From assembly GCA_003136915.1 (NCBI GenBank), contig PLEB01000082.1:1-11424 (forward strand): a DNA stretch of 11,424 nucleotides. Direction: 5' to 3'. The DNA is from Chitinophagaceae bacterium. GTDB taxonomy: Bacteria; Bacteroidota; Bacteroidia; Chitinophagales; Chitinophagaceae. The translations under genes were made by a program, and so were the position numbers. Below the pieces are notes generated by a model, which was not told the DNA's origin, made no database searches, and saw only the letters and a list, made by a program, of their open reading frames with translations. Position 1 is the stretch's first letter, and the number at the start of each line of letters is the position of its first letter. Positions 1 through 6,071 of the stretch are shown piece by piece.

Positions 1-569
1 CACATTCCGTGTATCCGGTTTGCGACGGTCAGATTGATAATATAAAGGGAATGGTATCTATCAAAGACCTGTATATCGCCGATGATTCAGCTATGTTCAA
101 GGACCTGATAAAACCTGCCCTTTTCATTCCTGAAAACAACAAAGCTTATCAGGTGCTTGAGAAATTTAAGCAATCCAAAATCCATAGCTGCTTTATCGTG
201 GATGAATATGGAAGCCTCCTGGGTATGATTACCCTGAATGATATCCTCGAAGCCATCGTGGGAGATATTCCACAGCCCGACATGGTTGATTATGAAATTG
301 TAAAAAGAGAAGATGGATCATTCCTCGTGGACGGACAGATTCCATTTTATGATTTTCTGGTTCATTTCGATAAAACAGAATGGATGAATGAAGGTGAACA
401 TGAATTTGATACGCTGGCAGGATTCATTCTGCATCAACTGGAACATATCCCGCGAACCGGAGAGCGGATAGAATGGAAGGATTTCAAGTTTGAGATAGTC
501 GATATGGATGCCCAGCGTATTGACAAAGTGCTTGTCCGGACCATACCGCGGACAAAAACCAAGGGCTAA
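1..569 (+). CDS. CorC/HlyC-family membrane protein (CBS + transporter-associated domain), 3' part
   Basis: This is the C-terminal part of a gene that begins before the window; the reading frame is open from base 3 and ends with TAA at 567-569. The visible protein starts in the first CBS motif (YPVCDGQIDNIKGMVSIKDL, like the usual 'PVYxxxxDNIxGxxxxKDL'). A second CBS motif follows (IHSCFIVDEYGSLLGMITLNDILEAIVGDI, about bases 178-270), then a CorC_HlyC transporter-associated domain (from DYEIVKREDG to RIDKVLVRTIP). The N-terminal DUF21/CNNM membrane domain expected in this family must lie upstream. Family members are proposed Mg2+/Co2+ efflux or hemolysin-like proteins; GldE of gliding Bacteroidetes belongs to the same family and cannot be excluded. 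The GTG at base 9 is an internal codon, not a start. The stop overlaps the stop of the convergent next gene by four bases. Confidence 0.88.
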   Translation, partial: HSVYPVCDGQIDNIKGMVSIKDLYIADDSAMFKDLIKPALFIPENNKAYQVLEKFKQSKIHSCFIVDEYGSLLGMITLNDILEAIVGDIPQPDMVDYEIVKREDGSFLVDGQIPFYDFLVHFDKTEWMNEGEHEFDTLAGFILHQLEHIPRTGERIEWKDFKFEIVDMDAQRIDKVLVRTIPRTKTKG

Positions 570-1222
570 TCCGTTTCACCGTCCCTGAGTTTTATCTTTT
601 TCTTGCCGGCATTTTTCTTCTCAAAATCCTGCACTTCTTTTGGTTTAACCAGTTTCCCCTGGGCTATTTTGGAAGAATCCTGCGTTGCAGGTGCAGTGGG
701 CGATTCGAGTTTACCCATCGTATAGGTTTGTGTCCGGTCAATCATGCCGCTGGAAGGATCGTAAAATTTCCACACGCCGTGGCGGATAGCCACTCCTTCA
801 TTCTTCACAATCACGGTGCGGTATTCATTCAGGTGATCAATATCTTCTATCACCAGCGTATCATATAATTTTTCAGGATTCATGGCACGCCATCCTTCTT
901 CACGGACAAGGGCACCCGCAGAATTAAAATATTGACAGGTCCCGTCTTTATTTCCCCATCGGTAAAACTCGAGTCCTCTAAGGTCACCCTGCAGATCATA
1001 TATCCGCCATGGACCTTCTCTCTTGTCATTTTTGAATAAACCCTCTTCCTCATACCCTGGTTCCCCCCGGAGCTCATCCACGTGATTGATCCATTTTCCT
1101 TGCTTTAATCCTTTTGAATCAACCTTATTGAGCGTGTCTCCCTTCACGCCGATGACGAAGGAACCAGCCTGCGAAAAGCCCTGCATGGAGATGAACAGTA
1201 AACAGCCGAATATCAGTCGCAT
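566..1222 (-). CDS. Secreted MORN-like repeat protein of unknown role
   Basis: The product has 218 residues if it starts at the ATG at 1222-1220. I prefer this start because it opens directly into a signal peptide (MRLIFGCLLFISMQGFSQA); a start 15 codons upstream would put charged residues ahead of the signal. The mature part has several degenerate MORN-2-like units of the 'G.W..yd..G.l' kind: KQGKWI near residue 40, REGPWRIYDLQG near 68-79, NKDGTCQYFNSAG near 91-103, and IRHGVWKFYDPSSG near 147-159. Such repeats occur in exported Bacteroidetes proteins and in proteins labelled 'YwqK-like', but the biochemical role is unknown. The C-terminus (about 180-218) is rich in lysine and glutamate and probably flexible. 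The gene converges on the CorC-like gene, and its TAG stop shares bases with that gene's TAA. No exact minus-strand -7 box was found upstream. Confidence 0.75.
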   Translation of the reverse strand: MRLIFGCLLFISMQGFSQAGSFVIGVKGDTLNKVDSKGLKQGKWINHVDELRGEPGYEEEGLFKNDKREGPWRIYDLQGDLRGLEFYRWGNKDGTCQYFNSAGALVREEGWRAMNPEKLYDTLVIEDIDHLNEYRTVIVKNEGVAIRHGVWKFYDPSSGMIDRTQTYTMGKLESPTAPATQDSSKIAQGKLVKPKEVQDFEKKNAGKKKIKLRDGETD

Positions 1223-1298
1223 AATGACAAAATATGATGCTTCATGAAAACGATCCGGTATAACCAATTGTTGCAGGGTTCCGATAGAACAAGCTGAT

Positions 1299-1306
1299 TA
1301 TATTTG
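1299..1306 (+). promoter_or_regulatory. Bacteroidetes-type -7 promoter box
   Basis: TATATTTG is an exact match to the Bacteroidetes primary sigma factor -7 consensus TAnnTTTG. It ends 18 bases before the ATG of the prolyl isomerase gene at 1325, which would give a 5' leader of roughly 10-15 bases. No convincing -33 TTTG lies at the usual distance, so the call rests on the -7 box and its position between divergent genes. Confidence 0.5.
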
Positions 1307-1324
1307 CAAACTTAACCGCAATCC

Positions 1325-1963
1325 ATGTTCAAATGCAATTGTTTTTTGATATTGATTTTCAGTTCATTATCGGGATTTTCGCAGCAAATGACCATTTCCA
1401 GGATGAAAGCCGAATTAGAGAAATCCCCCAATTCCCCGCTCTACGTTAAGGAAATTCTAAAAAAGAAATTCAGGCTGGATACCGTTATGGTTACCCGAAC
1501 TTCTCATTTCAACAGCCTGGCCGACAGTCTTGCCTATAAAGGCGAGATCAAAAAGGTATATGGGCCCTATAATATACATGGTATCCGCTTCCTGGTGCAG
1601 ATATTGGCTAAACTGCCGAATACTTTTTACCGGGTATCCCAGATATACATAGATACATCGGTTTTCCGGTACCGGGTCGCTGATTCAATCGGAAAATCCA
1701 TTTTGACCAGGATAAACAATAAGCAGGATGATTTCGGTCACCTGGCGCAGACCTACTCCATGGGAGGGGAATCAGCCACAAAAGGGGACCTCGGCTGGGT
1801 TGCAAAGGGTACCCTGGTACCTACTATTGAACATGAGGTGGAGAGAAGAAAAAAAGGAGAGGTTTTTTTTGTCTGGACATCCAACGGACTTCATATCATT
1901 AAGAAGACCGAGGATCCGAAGCAGGATAATGGTGTGGCCTTGATGATGCGGATTTTTTTATAG
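1325..1963 (+). CDS. Secreted parvulin-type peptidylprolyl isomerase
   Basis: This 212-residue protein has an N-terminal signal peptide (residues 1-20, hydrophobic core FLILIFSSLSG, ending GFSQ). A helical linker region of about 80 residues follows, then a C-terminal PPIC/rotamase domain (about 102-196). The domain is shown by FGHLAQTYS (137-145), the signature GDLGWVAKGTLVP (154-166), the KKGEV segment and the terminal GLHIIK (188-193). Parvulins isomerise X-Pro bonds; exported ones usually help envelope proteins fold. One of the two conserved histidines (H190) is present. The first, normally 'SHIL', is glutamine here (VSQIYI, Q106), so activity may be altered or the protein may act mainly as a chaperone. 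It has its own predicted promoter at 1299-1306. The TAG stop at 1961-1963 overlaps the end of convergent aroQ by six bases. Confidence 0.82.
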   Translation: MFKCNCFLILIFSSLSGFSQQMTISRMKAELEKSPNSPLYVKEILKKKFRLDTVMVTRTSHFNSLADSLAYKGEIKKVYGPYNIHGIRFLVQILAKLPNTFYRVSQIYIDTSVFRYRVADSIGKSILTRINNKQDDFGHLAQTYSMGGESATKGDLGWVAKGTLVPTIEHEVERRKKGEVFFVWTSNGLHIIKKTEDPKQDNGVALMMRIFL

Positions 1964-2371
1964 AAAATACAGGAGGCCCAACTCGTATCCCTTCAACCCA
2001 AGTCCTGATATGCTGCCAATGCATTTGGCAGAAATATAAGAATTCTTCCTGAATTCCTCGCGGGCGGAAATATTGCTGATGTGCACCTCTACTACCGGCG
2101 TTTTGATAGCGGCAATGGCATCTCCGAGTGCTATGGATGTATGCGTATACGCAGCCGCATTGAGTAAAATACCATCGTAACTGAAACCTGTTCTTTGTAG
2201 TTCGTTCACCAGTTCCCCTTCCACGTTGCTCTGGAAATAATCAATCTGCACATCTGTATATTTTTCCTTCAGTGATTTTAGAAAATCCTCAAAGGTTTGC
2301 CTTCCGTAAATACCAGGCTCCCGCGTTCCCAGCAGGTTGAGATTAGGTCCGTTAATGATGGCGATCTTCAT
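1958..2371 (-). CDS. aroQ: 3-dehydroquinate dehydratase, type II
   Basis: This enzyme converts 3-dehydroquinate to 3-dehydroshikimate, the third step of the shikimate pathway to aromatic amino acids. The cytoplasmic, dodecamer-forming type II family is about 140-150 residues long; this one has 137. Diagnostic motifs are all visible: INGPNLNLLGTREPGIYG (6-23) with the active-site arginine R17 and tyrosine Y22, LNAAAYTHTS (70-79) with N71 and H77, and EVHISNISAREEFR (95-108) with H97 and the substrate-binding arginine. The ATG at 2371-2369 is chosen because MKIAIINGPN is the standard beginning; the frame extends ten codons further upstream without family similarity. The stop overlaps that of the convergent isomerase gene. 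It lies 36 bases downstream of the membrane-protein gene on the same strand, so the two could be co-transcribed. Confidence 0.95.
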   Translation of the reverse strand: MKIAIINGPNLNLLGTREPGIYGRQTFEDFLKSLKEKYTDVQIDYFQSNVEGELVNELQRTGFSYDGILLNAAAYTHTSIALGDAIAAIKTPVVEVHISNISAREEFRKNSYISAKCIGSISGLGLKGYELGLLYFL

Positions 2372-2407
2372 GAAGTAAATATAGGGAATTCTGAAAGTCA
2401 ACAGCGT

Positions 2408-4135
2408 CTACGGATGAATGCGATGTTCCATCTGCTCCCCGATTTTTAGCACCCATGGCTTTGCCAGATCGGGCATTGAATCCGGTGGAATGTATTTGGA
2501 AGAAGAACTTACCATATACACCGCTTTATCTTCCGGAATATTTTCTTCACGGAAGGGAATATGATGTTCCGTAAAACGGATACGGTTGGAAGTATAATAT
2601 GTAAACTGTACAGGAATGGTTTTCCCGCTGGCTTTGAGGCGGGCAAGTTCATACTTTATCTCTGCAGTTTTATAATAAACAAAAGGAAAACTGGCAAATC
2701 CGAATGACAAATTAATACCCACTATTAAATACAAAAGATGCCTGAGTTTTCTTTCGGCCTGCGGTTGAAAATACTCGGATGCTATCAACGCAATCACCGG
2801 CACTAACCAGAGTTGTGGTGCATACCTCGCCCACCAGGCCTCGGACAGAATGAATACGGAACAGGTAAGCGTTCCCAGCAAAACCAATAAGGGCAATAAG
2901 ATTTTTCGATCCGGCCGTCGCCAGACCGACACAACAAAAAAGAAGAACGCCGCTATGCTGATCCCGCTGAAAAAAGGTCCGAATCCGGCCATGATCGCAA
3001 CAGCGGGCTTGAACGCATTATACAAGTCGGTTTCATTGAATGTGAAAGGAATCTTGGGAGGAATTTCCGGATTTTTCTCCCTGTAAATATGCAGGTCATT
3101 CGTGTGTGAAAAAAATGAAACGAAAAATTTTGAGAATCGGTTCATCCGGGCAAAGCTGCCAGGTGCTACTTTGGCCGCTTCAGATTCCAGCATGGGCAAA
3201 CCCGGGTATAGCGGATCGTGATACTTTACCGTATTGATTACATAAGGGAAATAGCCAAGAACGCCAATGCCAATGCCTGCGGCCACTACGCAGACGACCA
3301 GAACTTTCCAGAAAGATTTCATTTGCCTGCTCAACATGAGCGCCAATAACAATCCCGCGCAAAAAACAGCAGCAAAAATAATGGCGGAAAATTTAATATT
3401 CAGAACAACCATCAATAACGTAGCCAGTAATATCAGATATAGCCTGTCCGCATCCAGGTAAAGCAGGCTGGCAGCCACAACAAAACATAAAAGATAGGAT
3501 GCCAGTTGTCCGTCAACATAGGTATTCAGCAATTGGTAAATGGTCACCGGATTACAGGAAACGAGAAAACTGAATAACAGATTTTTCTGTAGAGAAAAAT
3601 AGTTGATGCGCTGCAGAAAAGACATGCAAAGGCAAAACGAGGCTGCAAGCAAAATGAAATTCGTCGATTTAGTGGTTTCAATCCTGTTGGTAAGTGCATA
3701 AACTGCAGCCTCGGGGGCTTCGACTCCTTTGCCATAATGATTTAGCCAGAGGGCTTGGTTGACCTGTGCTGGCAATTCACTGACAAAGGGATTCCAACCG
3801 GCCTTTAGATGAAATGCCGAATCCAGGTGATACATCTGTCCATCAGGAGAAATATCATAAAATTGTCCCGCAATCAGAATTGACAGGATGATAACCACTA
3901 AAATGATCCAGGTACTGGAGAGAAAAACCGGAATATATCCCGATTTCAAAATGTATCGGGAAGCAGCATAATTGCTTGCCAGGGCGCAAAGAATTGCCAG
4001 TAGAAAATGCCAGAATGCCAATGTAAACCCACAAATAAAGGTGATTGACATCAATATGAACGTAAAGGTTACGGAGTTTACCAACCCGAACCCCATAAGA
4101 AACCAGCGGCAGGTTTTCGAATCCATACTCGTCAT
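2408..4135 (-). CDS. Multi-pass membrane protein, GT-C glycosyltransferase-like
   Basis: The 575-residue product has roughly ten or more hydrophobic segments, beginning with FTFILMSITFICGFTLAF near residue 24, and a soluble C-terminal tail of about 90 residues with no hydrophobic run. The first long non-membrane loop follows the segment at about 76-90 and holds acidic residues in DISPDGQMYHLD (94-105) and then GWNPF (113-117). A later segment reads LNHYGKGVEAPEAAVY (131-146). An acidic motif in the first large periplasmic loop plus this topology is the layout of GT-C enzymes, which transfer sugars from lipid-phosphate donors. I infer a GT-C-like role but recognise no substrate or named family. 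The start at 4135 has a possible alternative ATG three codons later. It is divergent from the sulfate operon and lies just upstream of aroQ; no functional link to either is evident. Confidence 0.7.
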   Translation of the reverse strand: MTSMDSKTCRWFLMGFGLVNSVTFTFILMSITFICGFTLAFWHFLLAILCALASNYAASRYILKSGYIPVFLSSTWIILVVIILSILIAGQFYDISPDGQMYHLDSAFHLKAGWNPFVSELPAQVNQALWLNHYGKGVEAPEAAVYALTNRIETTKSTNFILLAASFCLCMSFLQRINYFSLQKNLLFSFLVSCNPVTIYQLLNTYVDGQLASYLLCFVVAASLLYLDADRLYLILLATLLMVVLNIKFSAIIFAAVFCAGLLLALMLSRQMKSFWKVLVVCVVAAGIGIGVLGYFPYVINTVKYHDPLYPGLPMLESEAAKVAPGSFARMNRFSKFFVSFFSHTNDLHIYREKNPEIPPKIPFTFNETDLYNAFKPAVAIMAGFGPFFSGISIAAFFFFVVSVWRRPDRKILLPLLVLLGTLTCSVFILSEAWWARYAPQLWLVPVIALIASEYFQPQAERKLRHLLYLIVGINLSFGFASFPFVYYKTAEIKYELARLKASGKTIPVQFTYYTSNRIRFTEHHIPFREENIPEDKAVYMVSSSSKYIPPDSMPDLAKPWVLKIGEQMEHRIHP

Positions 4136-4212
4136 AAAAGAATCGGATTTTGATCAAACCCGGCCCAAAATAAAGCAAATCCTTCTTATTTTTTTTATTG
4201 AATCCTGTTCCT

Positions 4213-4220
4213 TATCTTTG
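4213..4220 (+). promoter_or_regulatory. Bacteroidetes-type -7 promoter box of the sulfate operon
   Basis: TATCTTTG matches TAnnTTTG exactly. A transcript starting about 5-10 bases downstream (near 4226-4230) would begin some 20 bases before the short cysteine-rich reading frame at 4247 and would carry it as part of a leader of about 130 bases ahead of cysH. The -33 element is weak: the expected zone near 4187-4195 is a T-rich run without a clean TTTG. The next base motif, TAATTTG at 4227-4233, lacks one base of the consensus spacing. Confidence 0.5.
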
Positions 4221-4246
4221 TCCATCTAATTTGTAGACTGACCATT

Positions 4247-4306
4247 ATGTATCGTTTTGCTATATCCAGACATTCCTGTTGTTGTTGCAACAAGGGTTGT
4301 TGTTGA
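4247..4306 (+). CDS. Cysteine-rich 19-residue leader peptide (putative cysteine attenuator)
   Basis: ATG at 4247-4249 opens a 19-codon frame reading MYRFAISRHSCCCCNKGCC and ending in TGA at 4304-4306, 55 bases before the cysH start. Six of the last nine residues are cysteine: codons 11-14 and 18-19, five TGT and one TGC. Cysteine is normally about one residue in a hundred, and the operon below makes the sulfide used for cysteine. By analogy with the His, Trp and Leu leader peptides and with polycysteine upstream frames described in mycobacteria, ribosome stalling at these codons during Cys-tRNA shortage would signal to the downstream genes. The peptide itself probably has no other function. 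The frame starts about 20 bases after the predicted transcription start and has no clear Shine-Dalgarno, which is normal here. The alternative is a chance TTG-repeat tract that happens to encode cysteine. Confidence 0.75.
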   Translation: MYRFAISRHSCCCCNKGCC

Positions 4307-4321
4307 TAATCAACATAACCC
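4294..4321 (+). promoter_or_regulatory. Leader hairpin overlapping the end of the cysteine-rich frame
   Basis: GGGTTG (4294-4299) pairs with TAACCC (4316-4321), including one G-U pair. After a bulged T4300, TGTTGA (4301-4306) pairs with TCAACA (4310-4315), closing on a TAA loop. That gives 12 pairs with one bulge. The 5' arm is exactly the last codons of the leader peptide (Gly, Cys, Cys, stop). A competing 6-pair hairpin, CAACAA (4288-4293) with TTGTTG (4297-4302) around a GGG loop, cannot coexist with it. A C-rich, G-poor stretch (4319-4342; 12 C and 2 G in 24 bases) follows instead of a U-run, so this is not a classical intrinsic terminator. Rho-dependent termination or control of cysH translation would fit better. 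The pairing is read from the sequence; the mechanism is inference. Confidence 0.5.
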
Positions 4322-4361
4322 GGCCTCCCTTCTTTTCCCTTTATAAACAGGTACTTGATTC

Positions 4362-5075
4362 ATGGATACAGCAACAGAAATAACAACATCTAACTTAACC
4401 GACAAGATCAGTAGACTTTCCATTTCCGGGGTCTTGCGGCTTCTTTCTGAAATTTATCCAGGCCAGGTCAGCTTCTCAACCAGTTTTAGTCTGGAGGACC
4501 AGGTAATCCTTGAACATATTGCCGCTGAAAACCTGCCCATTTCTGTATTTACACTGGACACAGGCAGGCTATTCAGCGAAACTTATTCTGTATGGTCAGC
4601 CAGCCTGGAAAAATATAGGGTCCCCATCAAGGCTTATACCCCGGACTATCAATTGCTCGAGCCCTTTGTTAAGGAGAAGGGTCCAAACGCTTTTTATGAG
4701 TCGGTAGAGAATCGCAAACAATGTTGTTTTATCCGGAAAGTGGAGCCATTGAAGCGCGCTCTGGCCGGACAAAAAGTATGGATCACCGGAATCAGGGCTG
4801 AACATTCCGGCATCAGGAGCCAGCTTGGTCTGCTGGAATGGGATGAAGCAAACAAAGTAACCAAATACAACCCTTTGCTTAACTGGACCCAGGAAGCGGT
4901 AAAGAAATATATCCTGGATCACGATGTTCCCTATAATATTTTACACAACCGGGGATTTGTCAGCATTGGCTGCGCTCCGTGTACGCGGGCCATTCGCCCG
5001 GGTGAGGATTTTCGTGCCGGAAGGTGGTGGTGGGAAGAAGCGGGGAAGAAAGAGTGTGGGTTGCATAGGAATTAA
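4362..5075 (+). CDS. cysH: Thioredoxin-dependent APS reductase (assimilatory, 4Fe-4S type)
   Basis: This 237-residue cytoplasmic enzyme reduces activated sulfate to sulfite and AMP using thioredoxin. The PP-loop-type nucleotide site is seen as SFSTSFSLEDQVIL (37-50) with FTLDTGRLF (63-71). The four iron-sulfur ligands of the APS reductase class are C121-C122 and C204-x2-C207 (RKQCC, SIGCAPC). The conserved C-terminal ECGLH (231-235) carries the catalytic cysteine C232. PAPS reductases such as E. coli CysH lack the CC...CxxC set, so APS is the likely substrate, in keeping with no APS kinase in this operon. It is the first full gene of the operon, downstream of the cysteine-rich leader. The start at 4362 has only a weak AGG ten bases upstream. 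The gap to cysD holds a long inverted repeat. Confidence 0.95.
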   Translation: MDTATEITTSNLTDKISRLSISGVLRLLSEIYPGQVSFSTSFSLEDQVILEHIAAENLPISVFTLDTGRLFSETYSVWSASLEKYRVPIKAYTPDYQLLEPFVKEKGPNAFYESVENRKQCCFIRKVEPLKRALAGQKVWITGIRAEHSGIRSQLGLLEWDEANKVTKYNPLLNWTQEAVKKYILDHDVPYNILHNRGFVSIGCAPCTRAIRPGEDFRAGRWWWEEAGKKECGLHRN

Positions 5076-5081
5076 TTTGAA

Positions 5082-5153
5082 AATGTGTAAATGTGCTAAT
5101 GATCCGGGGCTGCCTTTCATCTACACATTTTCACATTTGCACATTTACACATT
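5082..5153. repeat. Imperfect inverted repeat filling the cysH-cysD gap
   Basis: AATGTGTAAATGTGC (5082-5096) is repeated as its exact reverse complement at 5139-5153. After one mismatch, AATG (5098-5101) pairs with CATT (5134-5137). The right side also contains iterated CACATTT-like units (5124-5148). The central part is about 32 bases. The right arm ends six bases before the cysD ATG, so a transcript could fold here into a 15+4-pair stem directly in front of cysD. Similar low-complexity intergenic repeats are common in Bacteroidetes; whether this is a mobile or REP-like element, an RNA processing site or a partial terminator cannot be told from one copy. Confidence 0.7.
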
Positions 5154-5159
5154 GATAAG

Positions 5160-6056
5160 ATGATTGATTATTTAGATGAGTTAGAGTCCGAGTCCATTCA
5201 CATCTTACGTGAAGTGGCCGGACAATTTGAGAAGCCTGCGCTATTATTCAGCGGAGGCAAGGATTCCATAACCATGGTTCACCTTGCGCTCAAAGCTTTT
5301 CGCCCGGGTAAGTTTCCATTTCCTCTGGTACATATTGACACCGGCCATAATTTTTCCGAAGCGCTGGTTTACCGCGATAAACTCGTCCATGACATTGGAG
5401 AGAAACTGATCGTGAGAAAAGTAGAAGACACGATTAAATCCAAATCCCTGGCCGAACCCAAAGGGAAGTTTGCCAGCCGCAATGCGCTGCAGACCTATAC
5501 CCTGCTGGATACCATTGAAGAGTTTGGATTCGATGCCTGTATCGGAGGGGCCAGGCGTGACGAAGAAAAAGCGCGGGCCAAAGAAAGGATTTTTTCTGTG
5601 CGCGATGAATTCGGACAATGGGATCCCAAAAGGCAAAGACCCGAACTCTGGAATATTTATAATGGCAAGATCCAGAAAGGCGAGAACGTTCGGGTATTTC
5701 CGATCAGTAACTGGACCGAGCTCGATATCTGGAATTATATCCGCCGTGAAAATATCAGCCTGCCCTCGATTTATTTCTCCCATCAGCGTGAGGTAATAGA
5801 ACATGAAGGACAACTCGTAGCCGTTTCTTCTTTTATCACGCTGGATGAAAGCGATAAAGTGATGAACAAAAAAGTCCGGTATCGAACCGTGGGAGACATG
5901 ACTTGTACAGCCGCCGTTGAATCAGGCGCTGCAACCGTAAATGATATCATAAACGAAATTATTTCCACCCGAACCAGCGAACGTGGTGAAACGAGAATTG
6001 ACGACAAACTGTCTGAAGCGGCAATGGAAGACAGAAAAAAGAACGGATATTTTTAA
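5160..6056 (+). CDS. cysD: Sulfate adenylyltransferase subunit 2 (ATP sulfurylase small subunit)
   Basis: CysD joins sulfate to ATP to make APS and pyrophosphate, in complex with the GTPase CysN. The protein has 298 residues, close to the usual 300. The PP-loop SGGKDS lies at 31-36, followed by VHIDTGHNF (57-65), the conserved IGGARRDEEKARAKERIFS segment near 128-146, and the typical C-terminal tail ERGETRIDDKLSEAAMEDRKKNGYF. The ATG at 5160 gives the standard short N-terminus MIDYLDELESESIHILREV. cysN begins 15 bases after the stop, so the two are translated from one message, as expected for subunits of one enzyme. The gap before it holds the 5082-5153 inverted repeat, which might affect expression of cysD relative to cysH. 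Confidence 0.97.
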   Translation: MIDYLDELESESIHILREVAGQFEKPALLFSGGKDSITMVHLALKAFRPGKFPFPLVHIDTGHNFSEALVYRDKLVHDIGEKLIVRKVEDTIKSKSLAEPKGKFASRNALQTYTLLDTIEEFGFDACIGGARRDEEKARAKERIFSVRDEFGQWDPKRQRPELWNIYNGKIQKGENVRVFPISNWTELDIWNYIRRENISLPSIYFSHQREVIEHEGQLVAVSSFITLDESDKVMNKKVRYRTVGDMTCTAAVESGAATVNDIINEIISTRTSERGETRIDDKLSEAAMEDRKKNGYF

Positions 6057-6071
6057 ACCCGGATTTAAATC

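Noticed and set aside
2372..2407. Promoter for aroQ (TATATTTA with a TTGAC upstream on the minus strand)
   Set aside because: It misses the last G of TAnnTTTG, the spacing is short, and it would give an essentially leaderless transcript; co-transcription with the upstream membrane gene is as likely.
4294..4345. Intrinsic (Rho-independent) terminator before cysH
   Set aside because: The hairpin is present, but it is followed by CCCGG and mixed pyrimidines rather than a run of T, so a classical terminator is not supported.
4136..4361. SAM or other known sulfur-related riboswitch upstream of cysH
   Set aside because: I could not find the multi-helix core of a SAM riboswitch class in the short leader; the visible structure is explained by the cysteine-rich frame and its hairpins.
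4924..5163. 79-codon plus-strand frame covering the end of cysH and the intergenic repeat
   Set aside because: It overlaps the conserved CxxC/ECGLH end of cysH in another frame, and its C-terminus is just translated repeat.
5244..5813. 189-codon open frame on the minus strand
   Set aside because: It lies entirely antisense to the well-supported cysD, shows no recognisable motif, and is best explained as a shadow frame.
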